Shown: piece after piece, positions 12,431-27,099 of the stretch
How the letters are laid out: each line of letters opens with the position of its first letter
How positions within the stretch are numbered: position 1 is the first letter of the stretch
Assembly: GCF_000247815.1 (NCBI RefSeq)
Contig: NC_021675.1
Location: 62,956,468-63,020,467 of the forward strand
Length of the DNA stretch: 64,000 bases
Source: Ficedula albicollis
Taxonomy: Eukaryota; Chordata; Aves; Passeriformes; Muscicapidae
Direction: 5' to 3'
Notes under the pieces: generated by a model
Told to the model about the DNA's origin: nothing
What the model saw: the letters and a program-made list of their open reading frames with translations, nothing else
Databases searched by the model: none
Made by a program: the position numbers and the translations under genes

Positions 12431-15270
12431 TCAGGGGAAAAAAAAGACAACAGCAGAAAAAAAAGTCAATCCTTCCAGGAATAGGTACAGAACAGAACAG
12501 AAAGAAAGGTAGGCAACTCTTACATGAGCCCATGTGTGTAAGGTGCACAGTTTTATCAGGATAAGGAAATGCCAGAAGCTGACTTCAGTACACAGGCTTG
12601 GTGAAAACACCATGACTACAACTCTGTGTAAACGGTTTAGGAGACATTACACTTCATGTAAGGCAAACCCAGTGTTCAGTCACACCACAGCACTCTGAGA
12701 TAAGAGATGCTTCACTTGAGGAAACAGCTGCCCTGCAGTCATCACACCTTGAACTGAAGTCTCTTCAGAGCTCCAGCTTGGTCTAGGAGAAACAATTATG
12801 TGATATGTTGTAATAGAATTACTGTTAAGCAACATCAACGTAATGATTTACTCTTTTTAGTAGGGTTGTCACAAGATTAGAGACTAATAACTTAAGGCTC
12901 TGCTGCTTGGTTGCAGGAACTAGCTCTGAAGGGTAACTATGGTCTGGTTTGAACACCAACCTCAGCACTTGGATGCACGCAACTTCTGATGAAGTTAAGG
13001 GGAACTAGAAAGACTTTGAGATGGAATTTGTAAGGACATAGAATTTAAACCAGAACTTTTTACTTTATAGTAGAGTTTTAACAAGTTTTAAAAATACACC
13101 AATAGAGAGATTGCCAGGCACCCAAGCCGATGTTCAGAAGTATGGTAAGTCTTGTAGAATCATGTAAGAGCTAATCAAACATGAGATAAGGGACCATTTC
13201 AAAAAGATTTTGATTTGCAATAAGATTAACATGAAGATATTGAAAGAAACCACAAATAAAAAACTAACTGCTAATTCTAACGAGTTTTTTTTTTTAATCT
13301 GTATTTGTAAAAACAACTGTTTCCAGAATGATGATTAATGTCTACCACTACAGTAGCTGAAGTTAAAATTAGAACAAGGAAACAAAGCTTCCTACGAACC
13401 ACTTTTTTTTTTGTTGCACAAGATGTTTCACTAGACACGATCGAGGTATTCACGACACTCTAATTCTACCTCTCTTCTTCCTTTTTCATTACTAAATGAA
13501 AACTTCCTTTTTATTACATAAAAAATTAAAATTAGTAAAACATGCTTTTACACTTACTAAAATCTGTTTCAGGATCTGAGATGTTGCCCTGAAGTGCTGC
13601 ATTAGTAAAGACAAAGTTATCTCAGTGACTGATTTTAGCAGAGTAAAGCTGTGCTGGAGAGCAGGAAGCTTATTTGTCTGGAGAAGAACTGAACATGGAA
13701 GTGGCAAGTGACATATTAAGTAAGATTTCCCTCCTCCAAGGGTTCCTGTTTTTTATTTTGCATATCTTTAAATGAAAACCTCAATAAAAGATGAAGCTGC
13801 CATTTCAGTTGAAGAGTATTAAGAATTAAGCTTTGTTTTTGTTTAACAATTAATTATTAAATTGCACAGCACTGGTTCATGGTTTACCAAAACAGGAATA
13901 CTGCCAGCTAAACTAGACCTGACCTTATTTCCATCTGTTACAGCAGAATTATACCCAAAAGAGGCAGTTCAGCTGGCAGTTCCAGGTTAGCTAACCTGAA
14001 CAATGAGAATGTATATTTACATTGAGCAACAATGGAGTTCAGTGCACTGAAGTCTAATCTAAATTCACATTCTTGTCCCTTAAGAGAGAGAACACATTCA
14101 TGCAGATTCTATTTCTACCACCCAGTATGGTTTTGCTTCATTGTCTTGACCAGACAAGTACCAAGCCTAGGGATACTAAATCCTCCTATTTCCTTCTACA
14201 ATTTGCTCTCCTCTTGTTTACTTGGCTGCGCTTCAAGATGAGAAATCTTTTGCCTTTAGTCATGTCTGTTATGCACAAATCACCTTTCATGATGAGTCTT
14301 GCAGCACACTTCTCATCCTCTTTTGTCAACACTTGGACAAAGATCTCTGAGGTAGCAACAACTCCAGACATGCACACTGGTGCCACTGCCTCCCAGTCTT
14401 TTCTTTCCAAGTACTGCCAGAAGCAAGAATGACGAGTATCATTCAAACTCCAAAATGCAGGTTGTTTTCCTACAGCAAGTTGGGACTAATCACTTAACTG
14501 GAACTTGGTAACCAGTCTTGAGCCTGATGCTGAAAAATGACACATCAGTTAAGACAAGAGATGAACTGGAATATAAAATACTAAAAGCCAACTCCAAGAA
14601 CTGCATATTTAAGCAAAATTTTGATGTATGTATTACTGCTTCTCCTCTGCTCCTTTTAAGCTGCTATGATGAGGGACTTAAGCTTCTGGTTTTTTATCCT
14701 TCCCATTAGAGGAAAGGCTTAAATATACAGTACAGGCACACGGGAGGAAAAAGAATAATAAATGCGTGCTTAAAATACAGACCTCATCTTGTTCCTAGGG
14801 ACCCCACTCATGACCTTTGCATACTTGTACAGTGCTTTTGCCAGAAACAATAGAATTCTAAAATTTTAGGGGTTTTGTACTCCCCAAAAGAGGTTAAACA
14901 GTACTCAGCATACCTACCAGATTTTAAAAAAAATTAAGACTGATACTTCACTCAGTTGTTGCCCCCATATGAGCTCCAACAGAAATTTCATTTTCATATT
15001 TAGAGGAAAACATCTAAATGATTTTGATTTACACTGTTGTCTAAAACATCAGGAAAACATGAAAGATTTCCTGCTTGAAGAGTTCTTACAAGTGAGTTCA
15101 TGATTAAAGGCAGAAATCTGACTTTTTCCTAGCATTCGTTTATTTAGCAAAGCTGAAGAGATAATGAAATAGGAGTCTTGGTTAAACATGTTCAATAATT
15201 TTCCTACTTGGGGATTGCAATATAGTCCCTGCAATGAAATAATGAAGAATATCAAAGAAGAGTTTTATGC
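12431..15270. other. Unique AT-rich DNA, no gene seen
   Basis: No gene or repeat family recognised. A 16-bp string, CTGAACAATGAGAATG at 13996-14011, recurs exactly at 16026-16041, where it ends at a duplication junction. Overlapping frames at 14,030-14,450 show no known domain. Confidence 0.45.
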
Positions 15271-15274
15271 AAGT

Positions 15275-15400
15275 CCTTTGTGCATGCACATGCCAAGATA
15301 TTGGATGAATTAACAAAGTTTAGTTGCAATGTCTACTTCCTTTGTGCATGCACATGCCAAGATATTGGACGAATTAACAAAGTTTAGTTGCAATCAAGCA
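15275..15400 (+). repeat. 64-bp tandem duplication
   Basis: Copies start at 15275 and 15339 with CCTTTGTGCATGCACATGCC and run through AACAAAGTTTAGTTGCAAT. One clear difference is seen (GATGAATT against GACGAATT). It lies directly upstream of the larger nested duplication set and forms one cluster with it. Confidence 0.9.
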
Positions 15401-17097
15401 ACATCAAGCAACAAAAGCCATCATCTGTTTACATGGACCATTCAAAGTTTTCGTGAAGTGATCTTGAATGCATGTGCAGGTTCTAATTTTTCTAAATGCT
15501 TAATTGAGTGAAAGTGGGCACCTAAATCCACTCTGAGTAAGGAGGAACAACCAGGAATTAACAAAATCATCCTTAAATGCTCTCACATTACCATATATAG
15601 TAGCACCACCTACATAAATTAGTCATTCAGAATATAAAGGAAAGAACCCCAAATTCCTGTATTCCTGCCCTAAGATATCCAACGATATCTGGTTTACCAT
15701 GACCGAAACAACTTTTGTGGTTCTTTTTTTAAATTACAGCAGAGTGGTTGCATTTAACAAAAAGAAAGTGTTTACCTTTTAAAAATGTAAGGTATAAAGC
15801 TAGCTTGAATTGGGAAGTTCCTTCTTTGCCAAATTATCACTAGAAGAGCTGGGTTGGAATTAGAGACGTATGCATTTTCTGGAAGACAGAACAGATCTTA
15901 TGACCAAATGTACCTACTGTTCCATTAGGATGGAACTGATTCTGATCATACAAGATTAATGATGTACAGTTCGTCAGTCTTACTATAAAGAAAATAAAGA
16001 TCCAGAAAGCTTTAACCATAACCAGCTGAACAATGAGAATGACATCAAGCAACAAAAGCCATCATCTGTTTACATGGACCATTCAAAGTTTTCGTGAAGT
16101 GATCTTGAATGCATGTGCAGGTTCTAATTTTTCTAAATGCTAGCAACAAAAGCCATCATCTGTTTACATGGACTACTCAAAGTTTTTGTGAAGTGATCTT
16201 GAATGCATGTGCAGGTACTATTTTTTCTAAATGCCTAATTGAGTGAAAGTGGGCACCTAAATCCACTCTGAGTAAGGAGGAATAACCAGGAATTAACAAA
16301 ATCATCCTTAAATGCTCTCACATTACCATATATAGTAGCACCACCTACATAAATTAGTCATTCAGAATATAAAGGAAAGAACCCCAAATTCCTGTATTCC
16401 TGCCCTAAGATATCCAACGATATCTGGTTTACCATGACCGAAACAACTTTTGTGGTTCTTTTTTTAAATTACAGCAGAGTGGTTGCATTTAACAAAAAGA
16501 AAGTGTTTACCTTTTAAAAATGTAAGGATATAAAGCTAGCTTGAATTGGGAAGTTCCTTCTTTGCCAAATTATCACTAGAAGAGCTGGGTTGGAATTAGA
16601 GACGTATGCATTTTCTGGAAGACAGAACAGATCTTATGACCAAATGTACCTACTGTTCCATTAGGATGGAACTGATTCTGATCATACAAGATTAATGATG
16701 TACAGTTCGTCAGTCTTACTATAAAGAAAATAAAGATCCATATCCAACGATATCTGGTTTACCATGACCGAAACAACTTTTGTGGTTCTTTTTTTAAATT
16801 ACAGCAGAGTGGTTGCATTTAACAAAAAGAAAGTGTTTACCTTTTAAAAATGTAAGGATATAAAGCTAGCTTGAATTGGGAAGTTCCTTCTTTGCCAAAT
16901 TATCACTAGAAGAGCTGGGTTGGAATTAGAGACGTATGCATTTTCTGGAAGACAGAACAGATCTTATGACCAAATGTACCTACTGTTCCATTAGGATGGA
17001 ACTGATTCTGATCATACAAGATTAATGATGTACAGTTCGTCAGTCTTACTATAAAGAAAATAAAAATCCAGAAAGCTTTAACCATAACCAGCTGAAC
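15401..17097 (+). repeat. Nested stepwise tandem duplication cluster
   Basis: Four partial copies of one unit lie head to tail: 15401-16041 (full, 641 bp), 16042-16141 (first 100 bp only), 16142-16740 (starts slightly inside the unit, 599 bp) and 16741-17097 (last 357 bp). The 100-bp copy matches copy 1. The third differs at several sites (GGACTACTC for GGACCATTC, AAGGATATAAAG for AAGGTATAAAG). The fourth shares AAGGATATAAAG with the third, so it probably came from it. The breakpoints differ each time, which fits several separate events, not one expansion. No TE or coding content was recognised. The T runs here are short (about 7), so homopolymer misassembly is less likely than at the other duplications. 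Confidence 0.93.
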
Positions 17098-20000
17098 AAT
17101 TCAAAGATTAAGAGGATGAAACAAGTGTTCCCCGGACTACTTCAAGTTTTACCTGTGGCTTTTCCAGAAAAAAAAAAGAGTGCAAGGAAGCAAAGGTGTA
17201 GTTTCCCTACCTCAGGGCAACTACAGGCATGAAAGTAATCCAGCAACAAAATTCAGCAAGCAGCTACTCCTAAATTTAGCCACACTTATGTATTTCATAC
17301 CATCCATCTAGCTCAGTTCTTTACAGCTGTTTTAGGAGACAGAATGTCCACTTTCCATGAAGTTAAGATTTGTCAGAAGTACTTTAGGAAGAGCCCTAGC
17401 TACACATTAAATGTCCTTGAATTAGCCTGGTTAAACCAGCCTGTGACTACAGCAAAAAGACACAAGAGGAATCCTCCCAATAGGGATGCAAGGTGTTTCT
17501 TTCTCTGCTCCTAAAATCACAGCCTGCAGGAGCTGAAGCCATAAGTATTGCCAAGGTCTGGTTTCTGAGTGATTGGAATTCTTTCTCTGCACTGTACATC
17601 ATCCTGAAGTATCTTTCTGCCAAAGATATCCAGATATGCATAACTGCTGCAACAACCTCACCTTGGAAGAGATAAGAACTCAGTCATTATAGGAAATGAG
17701 CTGGCACACAAACAAAATAAATAGATCCATTCAGTTAAGCTGGTATGCTGCAGTAGGGGGAGAACAACATTTAGATTTGTTTCCATAGGAATTCATGTCC
17801 CTGCACTCTCCCCTAACTATTGCCTTGCTTAATATTTATTCCCTTATCTTGAGAAAAATTGTTTTCAAATTCCTGCATGTGTGAGGTGAAATGTACACTA
17901 TTCAATTCCCTTTCTTTGTAAGGAAAAATTAAGAAATTCAACATAGCATATGGAGAAGAGACAGGATCGAAAAAAACTTCAGACAAATCTTGAAGAAATA
18001 CTGTAGACACTATATTGCTTTTAAAAAGCAGAATGTAGAGAAATTCTGCTATATACTCCAGTCTAGCCATCTAAAGCAAGCAAACCAGAGATCTATATGC
18101 CTGTAATATATAAAATGATAAACAATTCCTGAAGTTTATAACCATACCCAGTGTAGTTATACTAAGCCTTCAGTGCCTTCAATTCTCTCCTCAGCATATC
18201 ACAAAGGCATAACTCATTTAGTCATTCCAGCATAAAGGAAGCAGTGTTGATAGGAGGAAGGGGGTGTTGATTAACAAGAGTCAGCAATGGTTCATGAATT
18301 TTGGAGGAACAGACAGTTCATGTACATGTGATAACAGTGTAAGAAATGCACATTTCCATTAGTACTATATTTACAGAAACGAGTGAGCCTCAGATTGCTT
18401 TTGAGGCTGCCTTAAATCCCCCTGATTTCCACTCTCAAACTTTCTTCCCAACACTCTTCCACTGCAGTACAGGTTTCAAGGCAATTGTGAAAAAATTTTA
18501 TGAGGAAATGCCTTCATGGAGTAAGCTCACCTTAAAAAAAAAAAAAGGCCAGAAGAATGCTTAGCTACACAAGAAGGGAATAAACATCAAAGAGGTTCTT
18601 TTTTCCCTTCCATAAAAGAATCCCTATCAGAAGACAAAACACATCATGGAAGAATCATTGTATAAATCACTATTTTTAAATCTAAACAAAACCATTTTAT
18701 TCTAGCTGTTTGCTGGTAGCTGTTAGGAGTCCTCACCATTCCTTACAGACCTATTAATCAGTGCTACTGAGAGTCTGAGCTTCTATGAACCTTCCTGCAA
18801 GGTCCAGCAGAAGTAGCAAAAAAGCCAAGATCCTGATCCTTCAGTAATACAAACTAAAAATTTACAAACAGTGGAGTTACATCTGCAAGTAGTTTTCAGA
18901 TCACAGCTTAAGCCAGAAACAATTAATGGACACAATGCTTGCAGGGCTGCACATTCCAAACAACTTATGAAATGGCTGGATAGCCTGACAAAAGCATAAG
19001 CTGCCCATTGTCTGATATCCCATGCCAAACAGACTGGAAAATGCACCAACACAAAGTCAGTGGTGCCAGGTTAAAACACACACACCTCTCTACCTCTGCA
19101 ATCCTGCAATGCACAGCAATAAAAACAACCTGAGGGCTGTGGGGCAAAGAGCAACACTGGAACCACCAGGTTTGAGTGTCAGAGGCACTTTTCCTACAGG
19201 TAAAATGATAAATATGTATGTGCCTTTTGGTCATCCATGTTTGTGTTTCAGTGCTGTAAAGAACAAGTTAAAAGCTCTTAAGGCATTTCCATTTTCTACT
19301 TAGCACTCATTACAAAAGTGGCTGCCATGTTTGGTTTTCTGTCAAAGGTGACTGCTTCACATCCAATCAAGAAGTTACAGGAGACTTTTCATGCCCCCTA
19401 TTTTGCATTTTTTGCAGGCAAGCAAAAATTTTTAGCAATAACATTAGAGTGGAAATCTGGTCTTCAAAGTACAAGGGGTTCATCCGCCTGCAGGAGTTGA
19501 GAGATTCACAGTCAGCTGATCAGATTTGCCTCAAACACAGGAATTCTTGCTCAAGAGAGCCCTGCCCAAGGTTTCTACAGGAACTTATCTTGGTGTGTTC
19601 ATTCTTACTGCTTTGATAACTTCAAACCCTTTAACCTTTTCCACAACTGTCATCTCTGCATCTCCCTCCCTCCCTCCCTCCTTTACAATGTTTTCTAAAA
19701 AGCTCTTTATTTTCTGGACCTTTTAGCACGAAGCTGTCATGCTTTGTGAAAAAGTTTATGGAAAGCTGAGAGATTTTAAAACAAAAAAAAAAATTCAAAC
19801 AGGAAGCAGTATTTAACCCACCACTAAGCTGACCCAGTACTGACTCCTCAGTAATGGAATATTGGCAAGGGGTATCTATAAATTAGCTCTTCTGCAACAG
19901 CAAGATGGCTCTAAAATACTGCATCAGGAAGGGAAATAAATGTGTTATGCCTAAAAGGAAAACAGCAAATTAATTCTGATTTTGTCTAAAGCGTGAAAGA

Positions 20001-20470
20001 GGCGTGTGAAGGAAATAAACTACAGAGGCTTCAGCTCTACATTTCCTGTAAAAATACAACCAAAATAAACAGAAGAGGTGTATAACTATTCAGATCTAAA
20101 TTTATTTCCTAAACTGTTCCACACTAACCCTTAGAGCAGAGAAAAAGTGGAAAATTGCTTCTTGCAGTAAGAAACACACCAGTTTAATGCAACTAATTTC
20201 CAAGAGGAAACTTCAATGCACAGCCAGACCAAGCGCACACATAAGCAGGAGACTCAGGAACTACTGCACCTGTAATGATGAATTTAGACACAGCACGAGC
20301 TGGTTCAGTCCCACTCCTGACCTGTACTATGTCAAAACTACAGAAAACGGTCTTAGCAGACCTTCCCTGCAGGAGGGGAAACACTTATCCACCATCTCAA
20401 TGCATTTGGGATAGCAGTATCCAATTTGCACTGGTCACTTGGGGATAAAGGCTGACAAATTAAATCAGCA
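17098..20470. other. Unique AT-rich DNA, no gene seen
   Basis: No recognised repeat family, RNA gene or coding exon. A (TCCC)n microsatellite of about five units is at 19662-19682 and a short A tract is near 18,535. The frames present show no family resemblance. Confidence 0.45.
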
Positions 20471-22110
<1,640 letters not shown>

Positions 22111-22124
22111 ACGGTGGTGTTCCT

Positions 22125-23535
22125 TTGCGAGTGTCCTGTGTCCATGGGGTAGCCATGGAGTGTCCCGTGTCCATGGGGAAGCCATGGAGATGCTATCCCA
22201 GATTTCCTGTGTCCATGGGGAAGCCATGGAGGTGCTGCCCCAGGTGTCCCGTGTCCATGGGGAAGCCATGGAGATGCTATCCCAGATTTCCTGTGTCCAT
22301 GGGGAAGCCATGGAGGTGCTGCCCCAGGTGTCCCGTGTCCATGGGGAAGCCATGGAGATGCTATCCCAGATTTCCTGTGTCCATGGGGAAGCCATGGAGG
22401 TGCTGCCCCAGGTGTCCCGTGTCCATGGGGAAGCCATGGAGATGCTATCCCAGATTTCCTGTGTCCATGGGGAAGCCATGGAGGTGCTGCCCCAGGTGTC
22501 CCGTGTCCATGGGGAAGCCATGGAGATGCTATCCCAGATTTCCTGTGTCCATGGGGAAGCCATGGAGGTGCTGCCCCAGGTGTCCCGTGTCCATGGGGAA
22601 GCCATGGAGATGCTATCCCAGATTTCCTGTGTCCATGGGGAAGCCATGGAGGTGCTGCCCCAGGTGTCCCGTGTCCATGGGGAAGCCATGGAGATGCTAT
22701 CCCAGATTTCCTGTGTCCATGGGGAAGCCATGGAGGTGCTGCCCCAGGTGTCCCGTGTCCATGGGGAAGCCATGGAGATGCTATCCCAGATTTCCTGTGT
22801 CCATGGGGAAGCCATGGAGGTGCTGCCCCAGGTGTCCCGTGTCCATGGGGAAGCCATGGAGATGCTATCCCAGATTTCCTGTGTCCATGGGGAAGCCATG
22901 GAGGTGCTGCCCCAGGTGTCCCGTGTCCATGGGGAAGCCATGGAGATGCTATCCCAGATTTCCTGTGTCCATGGGGAAGCCATGGAGGTGCTGCCCCAGG
23001 TGTCCCGTGTCCATGGGGAAGCCATGGAGATGCTATCCCAGATTTCCTGTGTCCATGGGGAAGCCATGGAGGTGCTGCCCCAGGTGTCCCGTGTCCATGG
23101 GGAAGCCATGGAGATGCTATCCCAGATTTCCTGTGTCCATGGGGAAGCCATGGAGGTGCTGCCCCAGGTGTCCCGTGTCCATGGGGAAGCCATGGAGATG
23201 CTATCCCAGATTTCCTGTGTCCATGGGGAAGCCATGGAGGTGCTGCCCCAGGTGTCCCGTGTCCATGGGGAAGCCATGGAGATGCTATCCCAGATTTCCT
23301 GTGTCCATGGGGAAGCCATGGAGGTGCTGCCCCAGGTGTCCCGTGTCCATGGGGAAGCCATGGAGATGCTATCCCAGATTTCCTGTGTCCATGGGGAAGC
23401 CATGGAGGTGCTGCCCCAGGTGTCCCGTGTCCATGGGGAAGCCATGGAGATGCTATCCCAGATTTCCTGTGTCCATGGGGAAGCCATGGAGGTGCTGCCC
23501 CAGGTGTCCCGTGTCCATGGAGGTGCTGCCCCGCT
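22125..23535 (+). repeat. 84-bp minisatellite of two 42-bp subunits
   Basis: TCCCGTGTCC recurs every 84 bp from 22163 to 23507, giving 16 exact periods. Each period holds two 42-bp subunits that differ at about six positions (…GATGCTATCCCAGATTT against …GGTGCTGCCCCAGGTGT). Every internal subunit contains TCCATGGGGAAGCCATGGA, a 7-bp perfect stem with a 5-nt loop. Interior units look identical, while the edges are degenerate: the first lacks the GTGCTG part, and the last lacks the hairpin's right arm. Since 84 is divisible by 3 and no stop arises, several frames on both strands stay open for more than 450 codons. I see no promoter, splice or codon evidence that any is a gene. Confidence 0.97.
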
Positions 23536-23743
23536 AACTGTACTGTCAAAAGATGTTACACGGCTGGAAGGGCATTTTTAAGTTCTCTAAAAGGTGTCAT
23601 TTAAAATGTGGTAAGATGAATTTTGCTTAATTCTCCCACTTTAAATGTTAATTTAAGATCTATTTCTATTTCATGCAAGATTTTTAATTTTATTGGGTTT
23701 TTGTTTGGTTTTCTACTTGCCTTTTATTACTTCTCAGATGTTT

Positions 23744-23764
23744 GGGGGTGGGGGGTAGGGAGGG
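23744..23764 (+). other. Short-loop G-quadruplex motif
   Basis: Four G runs of 5, 6, 3 and 3 are separated by loops of 1 (T), 2 (TA) and 1 (A) nt. This satisfies the classical G3+N1-7 rule with very short loops, which usually gives a stable fold. It sits in a G/T-rich stretch between the minisatellite and a CR1. Confidence 0.7.
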
Positions 23765-23857
23765 TGTTGTAGGTAAAAAAATAAGGGGTTTGGGGTTGGT
23801 TTTTAAATTTTATGTGGTTATTTTGTCATAAAAATTAAAACCATTTAGTGTCAGAGA

Positions 23858-24080
23858 AGGTTTATGGTAGATATTAGAAGAAAGGTTCTTCAGCTAGAGG
23901 GTGCTTGGGCAGGTGGTGGTCACAGCCCCAAGGGAGGTGGTCACAGCCCCAAGCCTGACAGAGTTCAAGAAGCATTTGGACAATGCTCTTGGACATATGG
24001 TGTGGTCCCTGTGCAGGGCCAGGAGCTGAACACAATGATTCTTGTGGGTCCCTTCCAACTCAGCTTATTCTGTGGTATGA
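23858..24080 (+). mobile_element. CR1 LINE 3' fragment
   Basis: Consensus blocks include 'ttcttcagctagagggtgct', 'ggtcacagccccaagcctga', 'gagttcaagaagcatttgga', 'caatgctcttggacatatgg' and the tail GGGTCCCTTCCAACTCAGC then TTATTCTGTGGTATGA. It is strongly 5'-truncated and also carries a small internal duplication of GAGGTGGTCACAGCCCCAAG. Non-coding. Confidence 0.95.
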
Positions 24081-25581
24081 CCAGCGGTGTGAAAAAACAA
24101 AATTACATTTAAAAATGTGCAGAAGGAAAAATAAGAAAAAATAGGAAAAACCTATTTAAAAATGTTCAGCAACTTAAAATGTGTTTTTGTCTTGTAAAAA
24201 TTATTACTATTAAAAAAAATGTTATTATCAAATCATTACTATTCTGAGAGGTGAAAAGTGATCAGTTTTAACTCCATTTACTTTTTTAACAAGCACGTAA
24301 CTGAAAGAAGAGCACTCAGTAAGGCAGTATTACTAAAACATTGATCTGTGCATCATTCTGAGGCTTGTTTGAATAAAAAGCAGCAGATTTCTTTAGTGAT
24401 TACACAGCTTATACTTCAACCTAGTTTTAAAACTTTTGACCTTTATGGTGGTACCAGTGTAGTTTCTGTGGTCAGAAAATAAAGTGGCGATGCAACACTT
24501 CCTGTCAATGCTATTTATTAGTATTTCTCTTTGTCATTCACAGAACTCTGTAGTATGAAGTAGCAAAGAGAATCCCTCTTCTGAATACAATGGAGAGGAG
24601 TCTTGGTCTGTGAAATGAAAATCCTTGTGTTTAAAGTACAGCAGAGACTGACTCAAGCTGTAAATGGGGTTTGGTGATGACCATTGACTGATTTGTAACA
24701 CAGTACTGTTACTTGGATGTGAAGGAGATGTCTCTATGAGAACAGAAAGATCATTTCTGAGTATGGAGAAGGCATTGGGCTGGCAGGGCCTAAGGAAAAT
24801 GAATTTTCTTAAGCTTTCTCACAGTTGCAGCCAGCAGCAGCCTCAGGTTTCTGTTGCACCAAGACTGAGAGTTGTGCACAGTTGTGGGCAGGCTGAGTAG
24901 CACAAGTTCCACAAGAAGACCACAGCCAGGAAAGCTGTTTGAATGTAGCTCTTCCACCGATTTTGGTGTGAGTTCTGTGTCAGAACATCCTGACTGTTGG
25001 TGGAAATGACAGCATTTATTTTCCTGCCTGACTAAACCCAGAACTTTCAGTCTCTAGAGAAGGCAGATAATTGCATTAAGCTGAAGCAGGTGTGGGGAAC
25101 CTTCACTTTGCTGGCTGAATATGCTCTGTGATTTCATTTTATAGGGCACAGCCCATGATTAAAATGACTGTGTGTGTTATTGCTGGATAGCAGAGCGGGT
25201 GGGCTGCCAAACATGTTGGAAAGGCACACTTGGTCCTCTGCAAGGAAAATGCTCCCCACCCCCAGACCAAAGTCTAAGTCCTGATACAAACTGAGTTTCA
25301 GAGTAACATGGCCTTTCCCATCTCTCTTCTGAGCTGAAATTTGCTTCTGAACAAGCTAAGCTTTCTGTGTGACCTAATTTGCACGCAGTGACCCAGCTGG
25401 GAGGACTTGGAGACTTGCTCATTCCTCCTGGAAAAGCTGTGCCCAGTACTTTTTAGAATCACTCTTGTGTAACATCAGGAAATCATAGTTATTTATGAGC
25501 TTGTTCTTTCTCGGTTTTCTCAAACTGATATTACTGGAGTATGAAGGTTTTATCAGTTCACATAATACATACTCTTGAAAT
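24081..25581. other. Unique DNA, no gene seen
   Basis: AT-rich at first, more balanced from 24,780. No repeat family, RNA or convincing coding frame recognised. Confidence 0.45.
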
Positions 25582-25732
25582 TATGGAATCATAGAGTATC
25601 CTGAGTTGGAAGGGACCCAGACATGTATCACGGAGTCCAACTACTGGCTCTGCACAAGAATACCCCAAAAATCACACCATGTGCTTGAGAGCATTGTTTG
25701 AATGCTGCTTGAACTCTGGCAGGCTTGGTGGT
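25582..25732 (-). mobile_element. CR1 LINE 3' end, minus strand
   Basis: Read on plus, it starts with the reverse complement of the CR1 tail ('ggaatcatagagtatcctga', 'gttggaagggacccag') and continues with 'gagtccaactactggctctg', 'aaaaatcacaccatgtgctt' and 'tgaactctggcaggcttggt'. About 150 bp remain. Confidence 0.95.
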
Positions 25733-26179
25733 CATTGAAGCCATCCAATTATTTTGAATTACAATAATCTGCTGTTTTAAGGGAACATTCCAACCTAATT
25801 TTATCAGTAAATATAACTATAATGCACTTATAAAAGAGAATGGTCAGGTTAATCTGACATGGTCTACTTCTAGGGAAAAAAATCTGTTTTATCTCATTTA
25901 TCTCTGCATGCTCATAATCTTTTTTTTTCTTCAAATTTTCATATGGCAAATCAGATTGAAGGGACTATAGTTCTGATACTGCTTTCACCTCTGTTCTTCT
26001 AGAATACAGAATTTGCATAACCCTCATTATGAAAAATAGGATGTAATTTTTAGCTGAACTTGACTCCAAATCTAACAGACTTATGAAAATACTTATTTGT
26101 GAGTTCATTAGCCAGCTCACCCAGAATTCTGAGAAAGACTGTCCCTCAATGCCTTGTGGCTCTGCTTCCTCCTCCCTGG

Positions 26180-26184
<5 letters not shown>
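25733..26184. other. Unique AT-rich DNA, no gene seen
   Basis: Nothing recognised. It ends in a pyrimidine-rich stretch leading into the poly-T of the 870-bp duplication. Confidence 0.45.
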
Positions 26185-26229
<45 letters not shown>

Positions 26230-27066
26230 GCTTGCAAAGCCTTGGTTTATTTGTTGTAATTGCCTTCCCATGACTAATTTAAGTGACACTTGGCAAGTCT
26301 CATTTCCCAGCCTGAGACCCACTTTACCACTGGCCATCAGTCTTTCTGTTTCTTGCACAATCTCTGCTTATACCTGATTTTCCTTTTGTTTTGGCTCACT
26401 ACACACTTTGAGCTCCAGCTGCACCAGGAAAATTTATTTCCTTGCTTCTTATTCAGTCGTGTGGCACAAGGAGTTGAAAGGAGCCCAGTGTAAGCTGTCT
26501 GCACCAAATCAGGCACCACCCAAAGTGTAAACCTGGGATGGCAATAAGAATAGGGTGCTTGGGGATTTTTGTTTTGGTTATTTGTGTTCTGCCAATTACC
26601 CTACCAAAAAAAAAGCACAAAAACGTGCTCAGTCTCAAGGAATGTAAGCATTTGTGTCAAATTTTAGATACTTGTACTGTGCTTGAAAAGCATCAGAGAA
26701 TGATATAACTACAGAAATAGAGAAGGGATGTTTAAAAGCTGGTACTGTGATATCAACAGGAGTCCTGACTGTGGGATTCAGGACTGGGTTACCTGTCTAA
26801 ATATGCAACTCACCTAAGCCTTTAAATATGCTCAGGCCTTTCTCATTCTGTTGTTTATCCCAAAATCGTGCTCACTTTGGATTTTGCTTGCTGCTTTTTC
26901 TTTTAGCTGCTCTCCCATGGGAATGCAGACAAGTCTGGCTCCAGAGACACTATCAAGGGGCCCTAAAGGGGCTCTCAGTAACAGAGCAGAACATATCAAT
27001 AATGGCATGCTTCCTCCTTGCTCCGAGAGGTAAAAGGATTCTGATTGTTCTCCTCAACAGACCTGC

Positions 27067-27099
<33 letters not shown>

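Noticed and set aside
22125..23535. CRISPR-like array
   Set aside because: The units are contiguous tandem repeats without unique spacers, in a eukaryotic genome with CR1 elements. It is a minisatellite.
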